Source: Micrococcus lacusdianchii (GTDB taxonomy: Bacteria; Actinomycetota; Actinomycetes; Actinomycetales; Micrococcaceae). Taken from it: 64,000 bases of DNA. The stretch covers positions 1-64,000 of the forward strand of contig NZ_JAKNUW010000013.1 in assembly GCF_023155805.1 (NCBI RefSeq). Reading direction: 5' to 3'. Positions 1-8,496 of this stretch are shown piece by piece; within the stretch, counting starts at the first letter, position 1; the number at the start of each line of letters is the position of its first letter. The notes under the pieces were generated by a model. The model worked only from the letters and a program-made list of their open reading frames with translations. It searched no databases and was not told the origin of the DNA. A program made the translations under genes and the position numbers.

Positions 1-260
1 GACGCCCCGGCCAGACCGGCGCGCAGCCGCCCCCGCGGCCCGCCGACGCCGAGCGCCCGGCGGGAACGCGCGGCCCCCGCGGCGGCACCGTCCGCGTCGA
101 CGGCGTCGCTCCCGTCCCGGCCGGCCTCGCCACGTCCGGACCCGGTGCGGTCCGCGGGGTCGCCCCCGTCCTCGTCGTCGTTGCTCACGAAGGAGAACAC
201 GTCGAGGTCGTCGTCGGGCTCATTCTCACGCCACTGCGGGGTCTCGGGCGGGGTGCTCAT
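1..260 (-). CDS. mltG: Endolytic transglycosylase MltG (YceG-like), N-terminal part only
   Basis: The frame starts at ATG 260 and runs off the left edge, so only about 86 residues are visible. These are an acidic, low-complexity N-terminus (MSTPPETPQW, then Asp/Glu-rich, then Ala/Arg-rich), as expected for the cytoplasmic tail before the membrane helix of actinobacterial MltG. No catalytic YceG domain is in the window. The start codon overlaps the ruvX stop by 4 nt (ATGA), and alaS-ruvX-mltG is the usual actinobacterial order; the name rests on that synteny. MltG cleaves nascent glycan strands at the membrane. Function is inferred, not seen. Confidence 0.6.
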   Translation of the reverse strand, partial: MSTPPETPQWRENEPDDDLDVFSFVSNDDEDGGDPADRTGSGRGEAGRDGSDAVDADGAAAGAARSRRALGVGGPRGRLRAGLAGA

Positions 261-751
261 CGGTCGGTCTCCTCCTCGGCGGCCACACCGGCCCACGTGC
301 CGGTGCGCCGCTGCTCGTCGAGCGCGGACTGCAGGATGGCCACGGCAGCGGCCTGGTCGATCACGTCGCGGCTGTCCTTGACCCGGCGCCCGGCCCGGTG
401 GAGGCCCGCCTGGGCCGTCACCGTGCTCAGGCGCTCGTCCACGAGTCGGACGGGCACGAGCCGACCGCCCCGCGCCAAGCGCTCGCGGACGGCTCCCGCG
501 TAGGAGAGCGCGTCCTCGGTGGACGGAGTGCTCTCCCCACGCAGGTTCAGCGGCAGGCCGACCACCACGGCCACGACGTCCAGCTCCGCGGCGTGGCCGG
601 CGAGCTCGTCGAGGTCGCGCCGGCCGCGCGCATCGCGGCGGAGCGTGGCCACGGGAGTCGCCACGAGGCCGTCCGGGTCGGACGAGGCCAGGCCCACCCG
701 GGACCGACCGACGTCCACCGCGAGCATCCGCCCGCGCACCACGGCGTCCAC
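257..751 (-). CDS. ruvX: Putative pre-16S rRNA nuclease / Holliday junction resolvase RuvX (YqgF)
   Basis: A 164-residue RNase H-like protein. The N-terminal beta-strand motif LAVDVGRSRVGLA carries the first catalytic Asp, VVVGLPLNLRG is the conserved central motif, and VDERLSTVTA contains the family's DER(L/F)ST signature. The C-terminal segment with SRDVIDQAAAVAILQ is also typical. Family members process the 5' end of pre-16S rRNA or resolve junctions; the sequence does not decide which. The start is GTG 751, 11 nt after the alaS stop, and the stop overlaps mltG by 4 nt, so it is translationally linked to both. Length matches the family. Confidence 0.92.
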   Translation of the reverse strand: MDAVVRGRMLAVDVGRSRVGLASSDPDGLVATPVATLRRDARGRRDLDELAGHAAELDVVAVVVGLPLNLRGESTPSTEDALSYAGAVRERLARGGRLVPVRLVDERLSTVTAQAGLHRAGRRVKDSRDVIDQAAAVAILQSALDEQRRTGTWAGVAAEEETDR

Positions 752-762
752 GGGGGCAGGCC

Positions 763-3474
763 TCAGGCGTCCCGCACGGCGGCGCGCACCGCGTCCAGGG
801 CCTGCTCCACGGCGGAGACGTCCTGGCCGCCGCCCTGGGCGACGTCGTCCTTGCCGCCGCCTCCGCCGCCGAGCACGCCGGTGGCGGTCTTGACCATGGC
901 GCCGGCCTTGAGCCCGGCGGCACGCGCGGCCTCGTTGGTGGCCACCACGACGAGCGGACGGCCCTTGGCCTCGCCGGTCAGGGCGACGAGCACGGGGGTC
1001 CCCGCGGCGTTGCCGGCGGCGTTCTCGAGGCGGGAGCGGAGATCCAGGACGAGGGAGCGCAGCTGGTCGCCGGCCACCTCGCCCACATGGTGGGCGAGGA
1101 CCGTGACGGAGACGCCGGCCGTCGTCGTGACGTCCCGGGCCTGCGCGGCGAGGGTGCCGGCCTGCGCCTGGAGGGCCTTGGCCTGGAGGTCGGCGACCTG
1201 CTTCTCGGCGGCCTTGAGCCGGTCCATGGTGGCGGTGATGCGGTCCTTGAGCTGATCCGCGGGTGCCTTGAACATCTCGGACAGGTCGGAGACGAGGGTG
1301 CGCTCCGCGGCCAGGTGGCGGAACGAGTCGAGGCCCACGAGCGCCTCCACGCGGCGGTTGCCCGAGCCCACGGACTGCTCGCCGAGCAGGGTCAGCGAGC
1401 CGATCTGCGCCGTGCGGCCCACGTGGGTGCCGCCGCAGAGCTCACGGGACCACGCGCCGTCGATCTCCACCACGCGCACCCGGTCACCGTACTTCTCCCC
1501 GAACAGGGACATGGCGCCCAACTTCCGGGCCTCGTCCAGGGACATCTCCTGGGTGAGGACCTGGTGGTCGTCGCGGATGGCGATGTTGACCACGTCCTCG
1601 ATCTCCGAGCGCGCCATGGCGGACACCGCCTCCGCCCAGCGGAAGTCGAAGCGCAGGTAGCCCTCCTTGTTGAAGGAGCCGGACTGCGTGGCCTCCGGGC
1701 CGAGGATCTGGTGCAGCGCGGCGTGCACCAGGTGCGTGCCGGAATGCGCCTTCTCGCCGTCCAGGCGGCGCTGCAGGTCGATCCGGCCGACGGCGTCGGC
1801 GCCCACGGGCACCTCGCCCTCCGTGACGCGGACCCGGTGCACGGAGAGGCCCTTGACCGGGGCCTGCACGTCGAGCACCTCGAGGGTGAAGCCGTCCCCC
1901 GTGATCAGGCCGGTGTCCGCGGCCTGGCCGCCGGACTCGGCGTAGAACGGCGTGGCGTCCAGGACGAGCTCGACCTCCTGGCCGGCCCCGGCGGAGGGGA
2001 CTTCTTCACCGCCGGCCAGCAGGCCGCGGACCACGGACTCGGTGGTGTGCTCGGTGTAGCCGGTGAAGTGGGTCTGACCCTCGGCGCGCAGTCGCTGGTA
2101 CACGGCGGTGTCCCCGTGGCCGGACTTCTTGGCCTTGGCGTCCGCGCGGGCGCGATCCCGCTGCTCGGCCATCAGGGCGCGGAAGCCCTCCTGGTCCACG
2201 GCGACGCCGGCCTCCTCCGCGATCTCGAGGGTCAGCTCGATCGGGAAGCCGTACGTGTCGTGCAGCTCGAACGCGTCCGTGCCGGCCACGCCGGCACCGG
2301 CGTCGCGGGCCTGGGCCAGCGCCGCGTCCAGGCGCGCGGTGCCGGCGGCGATCGTGCGCAGGAACGCCTTCTCCTCCGCGTAGGCGATCCGGGAGATGCG
2401 CTCGAACTCGTCCGCCACCACCGGGTAGGCGCCGGCCATCGCGTCCCGAGAGACCGGCAGCAGCTCGGGGAACACCGGCTCCGTGACGCCCATCAGGCGC
2501 AGGGCGCGGACCACGCGGCGGATCAGGCGGCGCAGCACGTAGCCGCGGCCCTCGTTGCCGGGGGTCACGCCGTCGCCGATCAGCATGAGCGCGGAGCGCA
2601 CGTGGTCGGCCACCATGCGCAGGCGCACGTCGTCCTCGTAGTGCGGGTCGGCCGGGTCCTCGGTGGAGGTGTAGGACTTCCCGGCCAGCTCGGCGGCGCG
2701 GTCGAGCACGGGACGCACCTGGTCGGTCTCGTACATGTTCTCCACGCCCTGCAGGATCATCGCCAGGCGCTCGAGGCCGAGGCCGGTGTCGATGTTCTTG
2801 TTCTGCAGCTCGCCGGCCACGTCGAAGTCCACCTTGGAGCGGACCTGGGAGAGCCGGTACTGCATGAACACGAGGTTCCAGATCTCGATGTACCGGGTGT
2901 CGTCCGCCGCCGGACCGCCCTCGGCGCCGTACGCGGGGCCGCGGTCGTAGAAGATCTCCGAGCAGGGGCCGCCCGGGCCGGGCTGGCCGGTGTTCCAGTA
3001 GTTGTCCGCCGTGCCCATGCGCTGGATGCGCTCGGCGGGAACTCCGACGTCCTCGCGCCAGATGCGCGCGGCCTCGTCGTCCTCCTCGTACACGGTGACC
3101 CACAGGCGCTCGGGGTCCAGGCCGAACCCGCCGTCCGCCACCGCCGTGGTCAGCAGCTCCCAGGCCAGGGGGATGGCCTTCTCCTTGAAGTAGTCGCCGA
3201 AGGAGAAGTTTCCACACATCTGGAAGAACGTGCCGTGGCGGACGGTCTTGCCCACCTCTTCGATGTCCGCGGTGCGGATGCACTTCTGCACGGACACGGC
3301 GCGGGGCGCGGGAGGGGTCTGCTCCCCCAGGAAGTACGGGATGAACGGGACCATGCCGGCCACGGTGAACAGCAGCGAGGGGTCCGGGGAGACCAGGGAG
3401 GCCGAGGGCACGGCCAGGTGGCCGCGCTGCTCGAAGTAGGCCGTCCAGCGGCGGGCGATCTCGTGGGACTTCAT
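763..3474 (-). CDS. alaS: Alanine--tRNA ligase
   Basis: A 903-residue AlaRS with all domains. The N-terminal class II aminoacylation core opens MKSHEIARRWTAYFEQRGH, followed by the tRNA-recognition region. The editing domain has its zinc motif H577-x3-H581 (HSGTHLVH) and C680-x3-H684 (CGGTH). The C-terminal oligomerisation/C-Ala region ends in a GGGGGG-rich loop and an alpha-helix. The ATG start overlaps the upstream gene's stop by 4 nt (ATGA), placing it as the second gene of an operon with ruvX and mltG. It charges tRNA-Ala and hydrolyses Ser- and Gly-tRNA-Ala in the cytosol. No anomalies seen. Confidence 0.98.
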   Translation of the reverse strand: MKSHEIARRWTAYFEQRGHLAVPSASLVSPDPSLLFTVAGMVPFIPYFLGEQTPPAPRAVSVQKCIRTADIEEVGKTVRHGTFFQMCGNFSFGDYFKEKAIPLAWELLTTAVADGGFGLDPERLWVTVYEEDDEAARIWREDVGVPAERIQRMGTADNYWNTGQPGPGGPCSEIFYDRGPAYGAEGGPAADDTRYIEIWNLVFMQYRLSQVRSKVDFDVAGELQNKNIDTGLGLERLAMILQGVENMYETDQVRPVLDRAAELAGKSYTSTEDPADPHYEDDVRLRMVADHVRSALMLIGDGVTPGNEGRGYVLRRLIRRVVRALRLMGVTEPVFPELLPVSRDAMAGAYPVVADEFERISRIAYAEEKAFLRTIAAGTARLDAALAQARDAGAGVAGTDAFELHDTYGFPIELTLEIAEEAGVAVDQEGFRALMAEQRDRARADAKAKKSGHGDTAVYQRLRAEGQTHFTGYTEHTTESVVRGLLAGGEEVPSAGAGQEVELVLDATPFYAESGGQAADTGLITGDGFTLEVLDVQAPVKGLSVHRVRVTEGEVPVGADAVGRIDLQRRLDGEKAHSGTHLVHAALHQILGPEATQSGSFNKEGYLRFDFRWAEAVSAMARSEIEDVVNIAIRDDHQVLTQEMSLDEARKLGAMSLFGEKYGDRVRVVEIDGAWSRELCGGTHVGRTAQIGSLTLLGEQSVGSGNRRVEALVGLDSFRHLAAERTLVSDLSEMFKAPADQLKDRITATMDRLKAAEKQVADLQAKALQAQAGTLAAQARDVTTTAGVSVTVLAHHVGEVAGDQLRSLVLDLRSRLENAAGNAAGTPVLVALTGEAKGRPLVVVATNEAARAAGLKAGAMVKTATGVLGGGGGGKDDVAQGGGQDVSAVEQALDAVRAAVRDA

Positions 3475-3890
3475 GCGTTCGGGTCCTTCGGGGTGGTCGG
3501 GGCGGCGGGGACGTCGACGGCCTCGCCGGGGATGGTCATGCGGGCGGACGACGACGGGCGGGCGTCATCCCTCGGTCCTCCGGGCTCACCCGGGCCGGGG
3601 ACGGTCTCGCCGGGCACGGTGGTGACGGCCGGGCCCAACAGCTGGGACACCCACGGCGGCGCATCGGCCCGCAGGCGCTCCGTGAAGGCCTGGGCGCTCT
3701 GGGCAACGGCCTCGGCGGCGGCCTCCCCCACGGCCTGACCGGCGGAACGGCCCAGTCGGGTGGGGTCCAGGGTCTCGCGGACACGGCGGCCCGCCTCCTG
3801 CTCGGCGACGCGGCGGCCCGACTCGGCGGCGCGATGGGCGAGCCACCCGGCGGCGGTGCCGGTGCCGAGCAGCAGCAGCGAACGGATCAC
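3471..3890 (-). CDS. Conserved hypothetical protein with N-terminal membrane anchor, upstream of alaS
   Basis: A 139-residue protein starting at GTG 3890. The start is chosen because a strong Shine-Dalgarno (AGGAGG) lies 6 nt upstream; a longer reading from ATG 3935 would lack a ribosome site. Residues 1-12 are hydrophobic (VIRSLLLLGTGTAAGWLAH), then comes an Arg/Glu/Ala amphipathic helix (about 20-75) and a Pro-rich, disordered C-terminus. This size, anchor and position between rpsD and alaS recur in Micrococcaceae, but I know no function. It overlaps alaS by 4 nt and heads the alaS-ruvX-mltG operon. Confidence 0.75.
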   Translation of the reverse strand: MIRSLLLLGTGTAAGWLAHRAAESGRRVAEQEAGRRVRETLDPTRLGRSAGQAVGEAAAEAVAQSAQAFTERLRADAPPWVSQLLGPAVTTVPGETVPGPGEPGGPRDDARPSSSARMTIPGEAVDVPAAPTTPKDPNA

Positions 3891-3933
3891 GATGTCCTCC
3901 TGACATGGACGCCCCGGCGGGCGCACGGGCTCC

Positions 3934-3939
3934 ATCGTA
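3934..3939 (-). promoter_or_regulatory. -10 element (TACGAT) of the alaS operon
   Basis: TACGAT fits TANNNT. It would start transcription near 3927, giving a short leader of about 37 nt that includes the AGGAGG ribosome site of the first gene. No convincing -35 is visible. An in-frame GTG at 3926 would permit a leaderless longer product instead. Confidence 0.45.
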
Positions 3940-3986
3940 CCGGCGCGGCCCCGGGGGCCCCGGGACGCCCGGCGTCCGGACAGGCC

Positions 3987-4023
3987 GCAGGCCCGGCCAC
4001 CTCCAGGAGGTGACCGGGCCTGC
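3987..4023 (-). terminator. Hairpin terminator downstream of rpsD
   Basis: Two 18-nt arms (3987-4004 and 4006-4023) pair with one mismatch around a 1-nt centre, so about 16 bp can actually form. It starts 51 nt after the rpsD stop on the minus strand and has no T-tract. The AGGAGG inside the arm is part of the stem and precedes no start codon. Confidence 0.7.
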
Positions 4024-4073
4024 GGGACGCGCGCGGCGTCGTCGTCCCCGGCGTCAGGCCAGGAGGGTGCGGA

Positions 4074-4700
4074 TCAGCGCGCGTAGTACTCGACCACGAG
4101 CTGCTCCTCGCAGGTCACGGGGACCTCGGAGCGCTTGGGGCGGCGGGAGAGGGTGGCGCGCAGCTTCTCGATCTCCACGGTCAGGTAGCCCGGGGTGGCG
4201 GGCAGGACCTGCTGGTGGGCGCCGGCGGCGGCCAGCTGGAAGGGGACCATCTTCTCCGAGCGCTCGTGCACGTGGATCATCTGGCCCTCCTTCACGCGGA
4301 AGGAGGGGATGTCCACACGCTTGCCGTCCACCATGATGTGGCGGTGCACGACGAGCTGGCGGGCCTGCTGGATGGTGCGGGCGAAGCCGGCGCGCAGCAC
4401 GAGGGCGTCGAGGCGCATCTCGAGGAGCTCGACCAGGTTCTCACCGGTCAGGCCGGCGGTGCGCTTGGCCTCCTCGAAGTAGCGGCGCATCTGGGCCTCG
4501 CGGATGTTGTACTGGGCGCGCAGACGCTGCTTCTCCTTCAGGCGCACCGCGTAGTCCGAGTCCTGCTTGCGGCGGGCGCGGCCGTGCTGGCCGGGGCCGT
4601 ACGGACGGCGCTCCATGTACTTCTCGGCCTTGGGGGTCAGGGCGATGCCCAGGGCGCGGGAGTGCCGCACGGTGCGGCGGGTGCGGAGGTTGCCACTCAT
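4074..4700 (-). CDS. rpsD: 30S ribosomal protein S4
   Basis: A 208-residue S4. It contains the signature SRALGIALTPKAEKYMERRP and the S4 RNA-binding domain (about residues 98-160: LEMRLDALVLRAGFA, QARQLVVHRHIMVDGKRV), and ends VVEYYAR as actinobacterial S4 does. The start at ATG 4700 (MSGNLRTRR) is chosen over an upstream in-frame start because it aligns with the usual N-terminus. It lacks the Cys zinc motif found in some S4 proteins, consistent with the C-minus form. S4 nucleates 30S assembly on 16S rRNA. It is transcribed alone here: a candidate promoter near 4940 would give a leader of about 230 nt, and a terminator follows. Confidence 0.97.
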   Translation of the reverse strand: MSGNLRTRRTVRHSRALGIALTPKAEKYMERRPYGPGQHGRARRKQDSDYAVRLKEKQRLRAQYNIREAQMRRYFEEAKRTAGLTGENLVELLEMRLDALVLRAGFARTIQQARQLVVHRHIMVDGKRVDIPSFRVKEGQMIHVHERSEKMVPFQLAAAGAHQQVLPATPGYLTVEIEKLRATLSRRPKRSEVPVTCEEQLVVEYYAR

Positions 4701-4846
4701 GGTGGATCTCGCTTTCTTCTCGACGTGCGGCACGGTTCGGGTTTGTCGACGCGGCCCTCGTCGAGGGGCGTGTCACCTGGCCTCCGCGGGTCCATCGGAG
4801 AGCTGAGGGGCGTGCCGCCGCCCGTCATCCACTGATGCGCTGCGCT

Positions 4847-4862
4847 CCCCGACCACGGGCAC
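4847..4862. promoter_or_regulatory. Perfect 16-bp palindrome in the rpsD leader
   Basis: GGGCACACGTGTGCCC is a perfect dyad about 150 nt upstream of the rpsD ATG. If the TAGGCT at 4945-4940 is the promoter, the palindrome lies inside the transcript. It could be a protein operator or part of an S4-binding leader; the sequence does not decide. Confidence 0.4.
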
Positions 4863-4939
4863 ACGTGTGCCCTCGCAGGAGACCTGCGTCAGATCGGGGG
4901 GATCCGTCCGGTGGCGCAGCGCCTGCCAGACAGCGTTCA

Positions 4940-4945
4940 AGCCTA
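4940..4945 (-). promoter_or_regulatory. rpsD: -10 element (TAGGCT) candidate for rpsD
   Basis: TAGGCT on the minus strand is identical to the -10 hexamers proposed for rarA and the DUF3000 gene. Start of transcription near 4933 would leave a leader of about 230 nt. It is the only TANNNT match I found in this gap with that sequence. Confidence 0.4.
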
Positions 4946-5020
4946 GCAGAGGCGCGGCGTCTGGCCCGGCGGCGGGATCCTCGCCGCGCGTCGCGGACCT
5001 CTTCCCCTGCTTCCCCTGCG

Positions 5021-5080
5021 CGTTGTGGTCACGACACGCCGCGGCGCGCCCGGTGCTCACGGCGTGTCGTGACCACGACG
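5021..5080 (-). terminator. Long inverted repeat downstream of rarA
   Basis: Arms 5021-5041 and 5060-5080 are 21 nt each with one mismatch and an 18-nt loop. It starts 48 nt past the rarA stop. It is less GC-pure than the other terminators (core GTGGTCACGACACG) and has no T-tract. Confidence 0.6.
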
Positions 5081-5127
5081 CGGGGGCGGAAGAAGGGTGC
5101 GGTGGCGGGGAGGGTCTCCCTCGGGGC

Positions 5128-6543
5128 TCAGCCGCCGCGGATGATCCGGCGCAGCGCGTCCACCTGCGCGGAGAGCTGGCGCTCGTGGCCGATCTGCTTG
5201 GGCCGGTAGTAGTCCCGGCCCACGAGCGGGTCCGGGGCGTACTGCTGGCGGGCGACGGCGTGGGGCTCGTCGTGGCTGTAGACGTACCCCTCGCCGTGGC
5301 CCAGGGCCTTCGCCCCCGGGTAGTGGGAGTCCCGCAGGTGCGGAGGGACGAGTCCGCCGCGGCCGGCCCGCACGTCCGCGATCGCCTCGTTGACCGCGGC
5401 GTAGCTGGCGTTGGACTTGGGCGCGGTGGCCAGGTGCGTGACGGCCTGCGCGAGGATGATCCGCCCCTCGGGCATGCCGATCAGCTGCACGGCCTGCGCG
5501 GCGGCCACGGCGGTCTGCAGCGCCGTGGGGTCGGCCATGCCCACGTCCTCGGAGGCGGAGATGATCAGGCGCCGGGCGATGAACCTCGGGTCCTCCCCCG
5601 CCTCGAGCATGCGCGCCAGGTAGTGGAGCGAGGCGTCCACGTCCGAGCCGCGGATGGACTTGATGAACGCGCTGATGACGTCGTAGTGCTGGTCGCCGTC
5701 CTTGTCGTAGCGCTGGACCTGGTGGTCCATCGCCTGGGCGGCGTCCTCCTCGGTGACCTCGACCGGACCCTCCGGGGCGCCACCGTCGGCCTCCCCCGCG
5801 GCGGCCGCCGCGCGGTCCAGCCCGACGCCGGCCGCGGCCTCGAGCACGGTAAGGGCCCGCCGCGCGTCGCCGCCGGCCATCCGCACCACGTAGTCGCGCG
5901 CACCGGGCGTGAGGGTCACGGTCCCGTTGAGCCCCCGCTCGTCCGCGACGGCGCGGTCCACGAGCGCGGCGAGGTCGGCGTCGTCGAGGGGGCGCAGGGT
6001 CAGGAGCAGGGACCGGGAGAGCAGCGGCGCGATCACGGAGAAGGAGGGGTTCTCCGTGGTGGCGGCCACCAGGACCACCCACCGGTTCTCCACGCCCGGC
6101 AGCAGGGCGTCCTGCTGCGCCTTGGAGAACCGGTGGATTTCGTCCAGGAACAGCACGGTGGTGCGGTCGTAGAGGTCCCGCTCGCGCTGGGCCTGCTCCA
6201 TCACCTGGCGGACGTCCTTCACCCCGGCCGTGATGGCGGAGAGCTCCCGGAAGGTCCGACCTTCGGCGCGGGCGATCACGTGGGCGATCGTCGTCTTGCC
6301 GATCCCGGGCGGCCCGTAGAGGATCACCGAGCTCGGCCCGGCGGCCTGGCCGGCGGCGGAGGGCTCGGTGAGCTTGCGCAGCGGCGAGCCCGGCTCCTTC
6401 AGGTGCGCCTGGCCCAGCACCTCGTCCAGCGTGCGCGGCCGCATCCGCACCGCGAGCGGGGCCGAGGCGTGCGGGCGCGCCACCGTCCCGGTGGGGGCGT
6501 CGTCGCCGGCGGCGCCGTGCGCGGAGCTGAAGAGGTCGTCCAT
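5128..6543 (-). CDS. rarA: Replication-associated recombination protein RarA (MgsA), AAA+ ATPase
   Basis: A 471-residue clamp-loader-like ATPase. Walker A is GPPGIGKTT (77-85), Walker [10 protein letters not shown] (131-139) and sensor 1 ATTENPSF (161-168). The C-terminal MgsA domain carries [22 protein letters not shown] and the family's conserved [16 protein letters not shown] stretch. An acidic insert ([17 protein letters not shown]) sits before the tetramerisation region. RarA acts at stalled replication forks. The start at ATG 6543 has a TAGGCT -10 box 9 nt upstream, suggesting a leaderless or near-leaderless message. It is monocistronic, between a divergent secreted-protein gene and rpsD. 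Confidence 0.95.
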   Translation of the reverse strand: MDDLFSSAHGAAGDDAPTGTVARPHASAPLAVRMRPRTLDEVLGQAHLKEPGSPLRKLTEPSAAGQAAGPSSVILYGPPGIGKTTIAHVIARAEGRTFRELSAITAGVKDVRQVMEQAQRERDLYDRTTVLFLDEIHRFSKAQQDALLPGVENRWVVLVAATTENPSFSVIAPLLSRSLLLTLRPLDDADLAALVDRAVADERGLNGTVTLTPGARDYVVRMAGGDARRALTVLEAAAGVGLDRAAAAAGEADGGAPEGPVEVTEEDAAQAMDHQVQRYDKDGDQHYDVISAFIKSIRGSDVDASLHYLARMLEAGEDPRFIARRLIISASEDVGMADPTALQTAVAAAQAVQLIGMPEGRIILAQAVTHLATAPKSNASYAAVNEAIADVRAGRGGLVPPHLRDSHYPGAKALGHGEGYVYSHDEPHAVARQQYAPDPLVGRDYYRPKQIGHERQLSAQVDALRRIIRGG

Positions 6544-6552
6544 GGCCGTCCC

Positions 6553-6558
6553 AGCCTA
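6553..6558 (-). promoter_or_regulatory. rarA: -10 element (TAGGCT) of rarA, near-leaderless
   Basis: TAGGCT lies 9 nt before the rarA ATG, placing the transcription start within about 3 nt of the start codon. No Shine-Dalgarno is present. Confidence 0.55.
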
Positions 6559-6684
6559 GCGAGCGGCGGCGGCGCGGCGGCGGGACACCCGGGGTCCACC
6601 CCGCCCTGGCCTGCCGGCCACCGGCGGTTCACCGGTCTCGGGTGGAGTGGGAGGCACTGCCATCCCCACCTGCAGAAGGACCAC

Positions 6685-8415
6685 ATATCCCGCTCCACCC
6701 GCTCCCGGCTCGCCCGCCTCGGCGCCGCGACCTCCGCCGCCGCCCTGTCCGCCGCCGTCCTGGCGTCCCTGGCGGTCTCCGCCTCCGCTGAGCGCGCCGC
6801 CGCTAACCCGTCCGGCAAGACGGTCGAGCTCACCGCCGCCGGCACCCACGAGACCGGCGTCTTCGACGCCTCCGCCGCCGAGATCCCGGCGTTCGACCCC
6901 GCGACCGGCCGCCTGTTCGTGGTCAACGCCGAGAAGGGCGCCGTGGACGTGCTCGCGGTCGGCGCGGACGCCGTCCCGGCCTTCGAATCCACCCTCACCG
7001 TGGCGGGCCTGCGCGCCGCCGACGGCTCCGTGGTCGACGCCGGCGCCACCGTGAACTCCGCGGCGGTCTCCGACGGCGTCCTGGTCGTGGCCGTCGAGGC
7101 CGAGGCCAAGACGGACCTCGGCTGGCTCGCGTTCTACCGGACCGACACCCTCGCCCCGCTCGGCGCCGTCCGCGTGGGCGCGCTGCCGGACTCCGTGGCC
7201 GTGTCCCCGAACGGCGCCTATGCCGTGGTGGCGAACGAGGGCGAGCCCGCCGACGACTACGCGGTGGACCCCGAGGGCACGATCTCCGTGGTGATGCTGC
7301 AGAAGAACGTCCGCCAGTACGCCCGCCTGTCCCAGGACGCGGTGCGCACCGTGGACTTCCGCGCCTACGACGCCGGCACGCCGCTGCCCGCGGGCGTGCG
7401 CGTCTTCGGCCCGGACGTGCCCGTGCCGGCCGGCCAGGAGGAGGCCGGGTACATGGCCCGCAACCTCGAGCCCGAGTACGTGACCATCGGCGACACCGGC
7501 CGCACCGCCTACGTCTCCGTGCAGGAGGCGAACGCCGTCGTCGCGATCGACCTGACGTCGGCCACGATCCAGGACTTTTGGGCCCTGCAGCTCACCGACT
7601 GGTCGGAGGACGGCCGCCTGGACGCGTCCAACGACGACGGCGGGATCACCCTGCAGAACTGGCCCGTGATGGGCGTGCCCATGCCCGACGGCATCGACTC
7701 CTACCGCTGGCGCGGGCAGGACCTGGTGGTCACCGCCAACGAGGGCGACTCCCGCGAGTGGGGCGACGTCGTGGACGCCGAGCGCGTGAAGGACCTCGAG
7801 CTCTGCGCCGCCGAGTACCCGGATGCCGAGGCGCTGCAGAAGAAGGCCGCCCTCGGCCGCCTCACCGTGGTCACGGACCTCGGCTACGACGCCGAGCGCG
7901 AGTGCCACTCCCAGCTGCACGCCTTCGGCGGCCGCTCGTTCTCCATCTACACCGCGGACGGCGAGCTGCTGTTCGACTCCGCGGGCATGATCGAGGAGCA
8001 GATCGTGCGGCTCATCGAGGCCGGTGAGCTCCCCGAGTCCGCGTTCAACGCGAACAACGACGAGACCCCGTCGTTCGACTCCCGCTCGGATGACAAGGGC
8101 CCCGAGCCGGAGTCCGTCGTCGTCGGGCAGGTCCAGGGCCGCACCTACGCGTTCGTGGGCCTGGAGCGCATCGGCGGCGTGATGGTCTTCGACATCACCG
8201 ACCCGACCAAGGCCGCCTACGTGGACTACGTCAACGAGCGGAACTGGGACGCCGAGGGCGACGACGCCGCCGCGGGCCTGGGCGACATGGGCGCCGAGGG
8301 GCTGACGTTCGTCCCGGCGCACGAGTCCCCCTCGGGCGAGGCGCTGCTGATCGTGGCCAACGAGGTCTCCGGGTCCACGACCGTCTACGAGGTGGAGCCG
8401 ACCCGGGCCCGCTGA
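6685..8415 (+). CDS. Secreted choice-of-anchor I family protein with a non-canonical or lost start codon
   Basis: About 576 residues. A classic signal peptide ([20 protein letters not shown], then an Ala/Leu core to ASAERAAA) is followed by a propeller-like protein with [55 protein letters not shown] and a C-terminal [20 protein letters not shown] repeat. This is the pattern of the choice-of-anchor I / esterase-like phytase group; no LPxTG or other anchor follows. No ATG, GTG or TTG exists in frame before the signal peptide: the codon where Met is expected is ATA (6685-6687), 4 nt after AGAAGGA. CTG at 6670 is the only alternative. The body is intact to a normal stop. Enzymatic function is unknown. 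Confidence 0.75.
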   Translation: MSRSTRSRLARLGAATSAAALSAAVLASLAVSASAERAAANPSGKTVELTAAGTHETGVFDASAAEIPAFDPATGRLFVVNAEKGAVDVLAVGADAVPAFESTLTVAGLRAADGSVVDAGATVNSAAVSDGVLVVAVEAEAKTDLGWLAFYRTDTLAPLGAVRVGALPDSVAVSPNGAYAVVANEGEPADDYAVDPEGTISVVMLQKNVRQYARLSQDAVRTVDFRAYDAGTPLPAGVRVFGPDVPVPAGQEEAGYMARNLEPEYVTIGDTGRTAYVSVQEANAVVAIDLTSATIQDFWALQLTDWSEDGRLDASNDDGGITLQNWPVMGVPMPDGIDSYRWRGQDLVVTANEGDSREWGDVVDAERVKDLELCAAEYPDAEALQKKAALGRLTVVTDLGYDAERECHSQLHAFGGRSFSIYTADGELLFDSAGMIEEQIVRLIEAGELPESAFNANNDETPSFDSRSDDKGPEPESVVVGQVQGRTYAFVGLERIGGVMVFDITDPTKAAYVDYVNERNWDAEGDDAAAGLGDMGAEGLTFVPAHESPSGEALLIVANEVSGSTTVYEVEPTRAR

Positions 8416-8447
8416 CCCGCCACTCCTCTTCCCCGTCGGGCGGTCTC

Positions 8448-8496
8448 GGTTGACTTGTCACGGGTGTCCGGCCCCCGGACCCGTGACAAGTCAACC
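8448..8496. terminator. Long inverted repeat between convergent genes
   Basis: The 18-bp outer arms starting GGTTGACTTGTCACGGGT are perfectly complementary, and an inner GC stem extends pairing with a 2-nt bulge. It serves both the secreted-protein gene (ends 8415) and the MFS gene, whose last codons lie inside the right arm. No T-tract. Confidence 0.65.

Larger units (their letters stand above)
4701..5127. other. 427-bp intergenic region between rarA and rpsD
   Basis: No credible gene. Reading on the minus strand it holds, in order, the hairpin after rarA (5021-5080), a TAGGCT -10 candidate (4940-4945) and a perfect 16-bp palindrome (4847-4862) inside the presumed rpsD leader. Confidence 0.6.

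Noticed and set aside
1087-3738. Long plus-strand open frame of about 880 codons opposite alaS
   Set aside because: A GC-rich antisense shadow: Gly/Val/His/Arg-rich, no domain, and alaS on the minus strand is unmistakable.
3998-4012. AGGAGGT looking like a Shine-Dalgarno
   Set aside because: It is one arm of the rpsD terminator and no start codon follows.
4867-6684. Upstream extension of the choice-of-anchor I reading frame
   Set aside because: Runs antisense through rarA and has no protein-like character; the signal peptide marks the true N-terminus.
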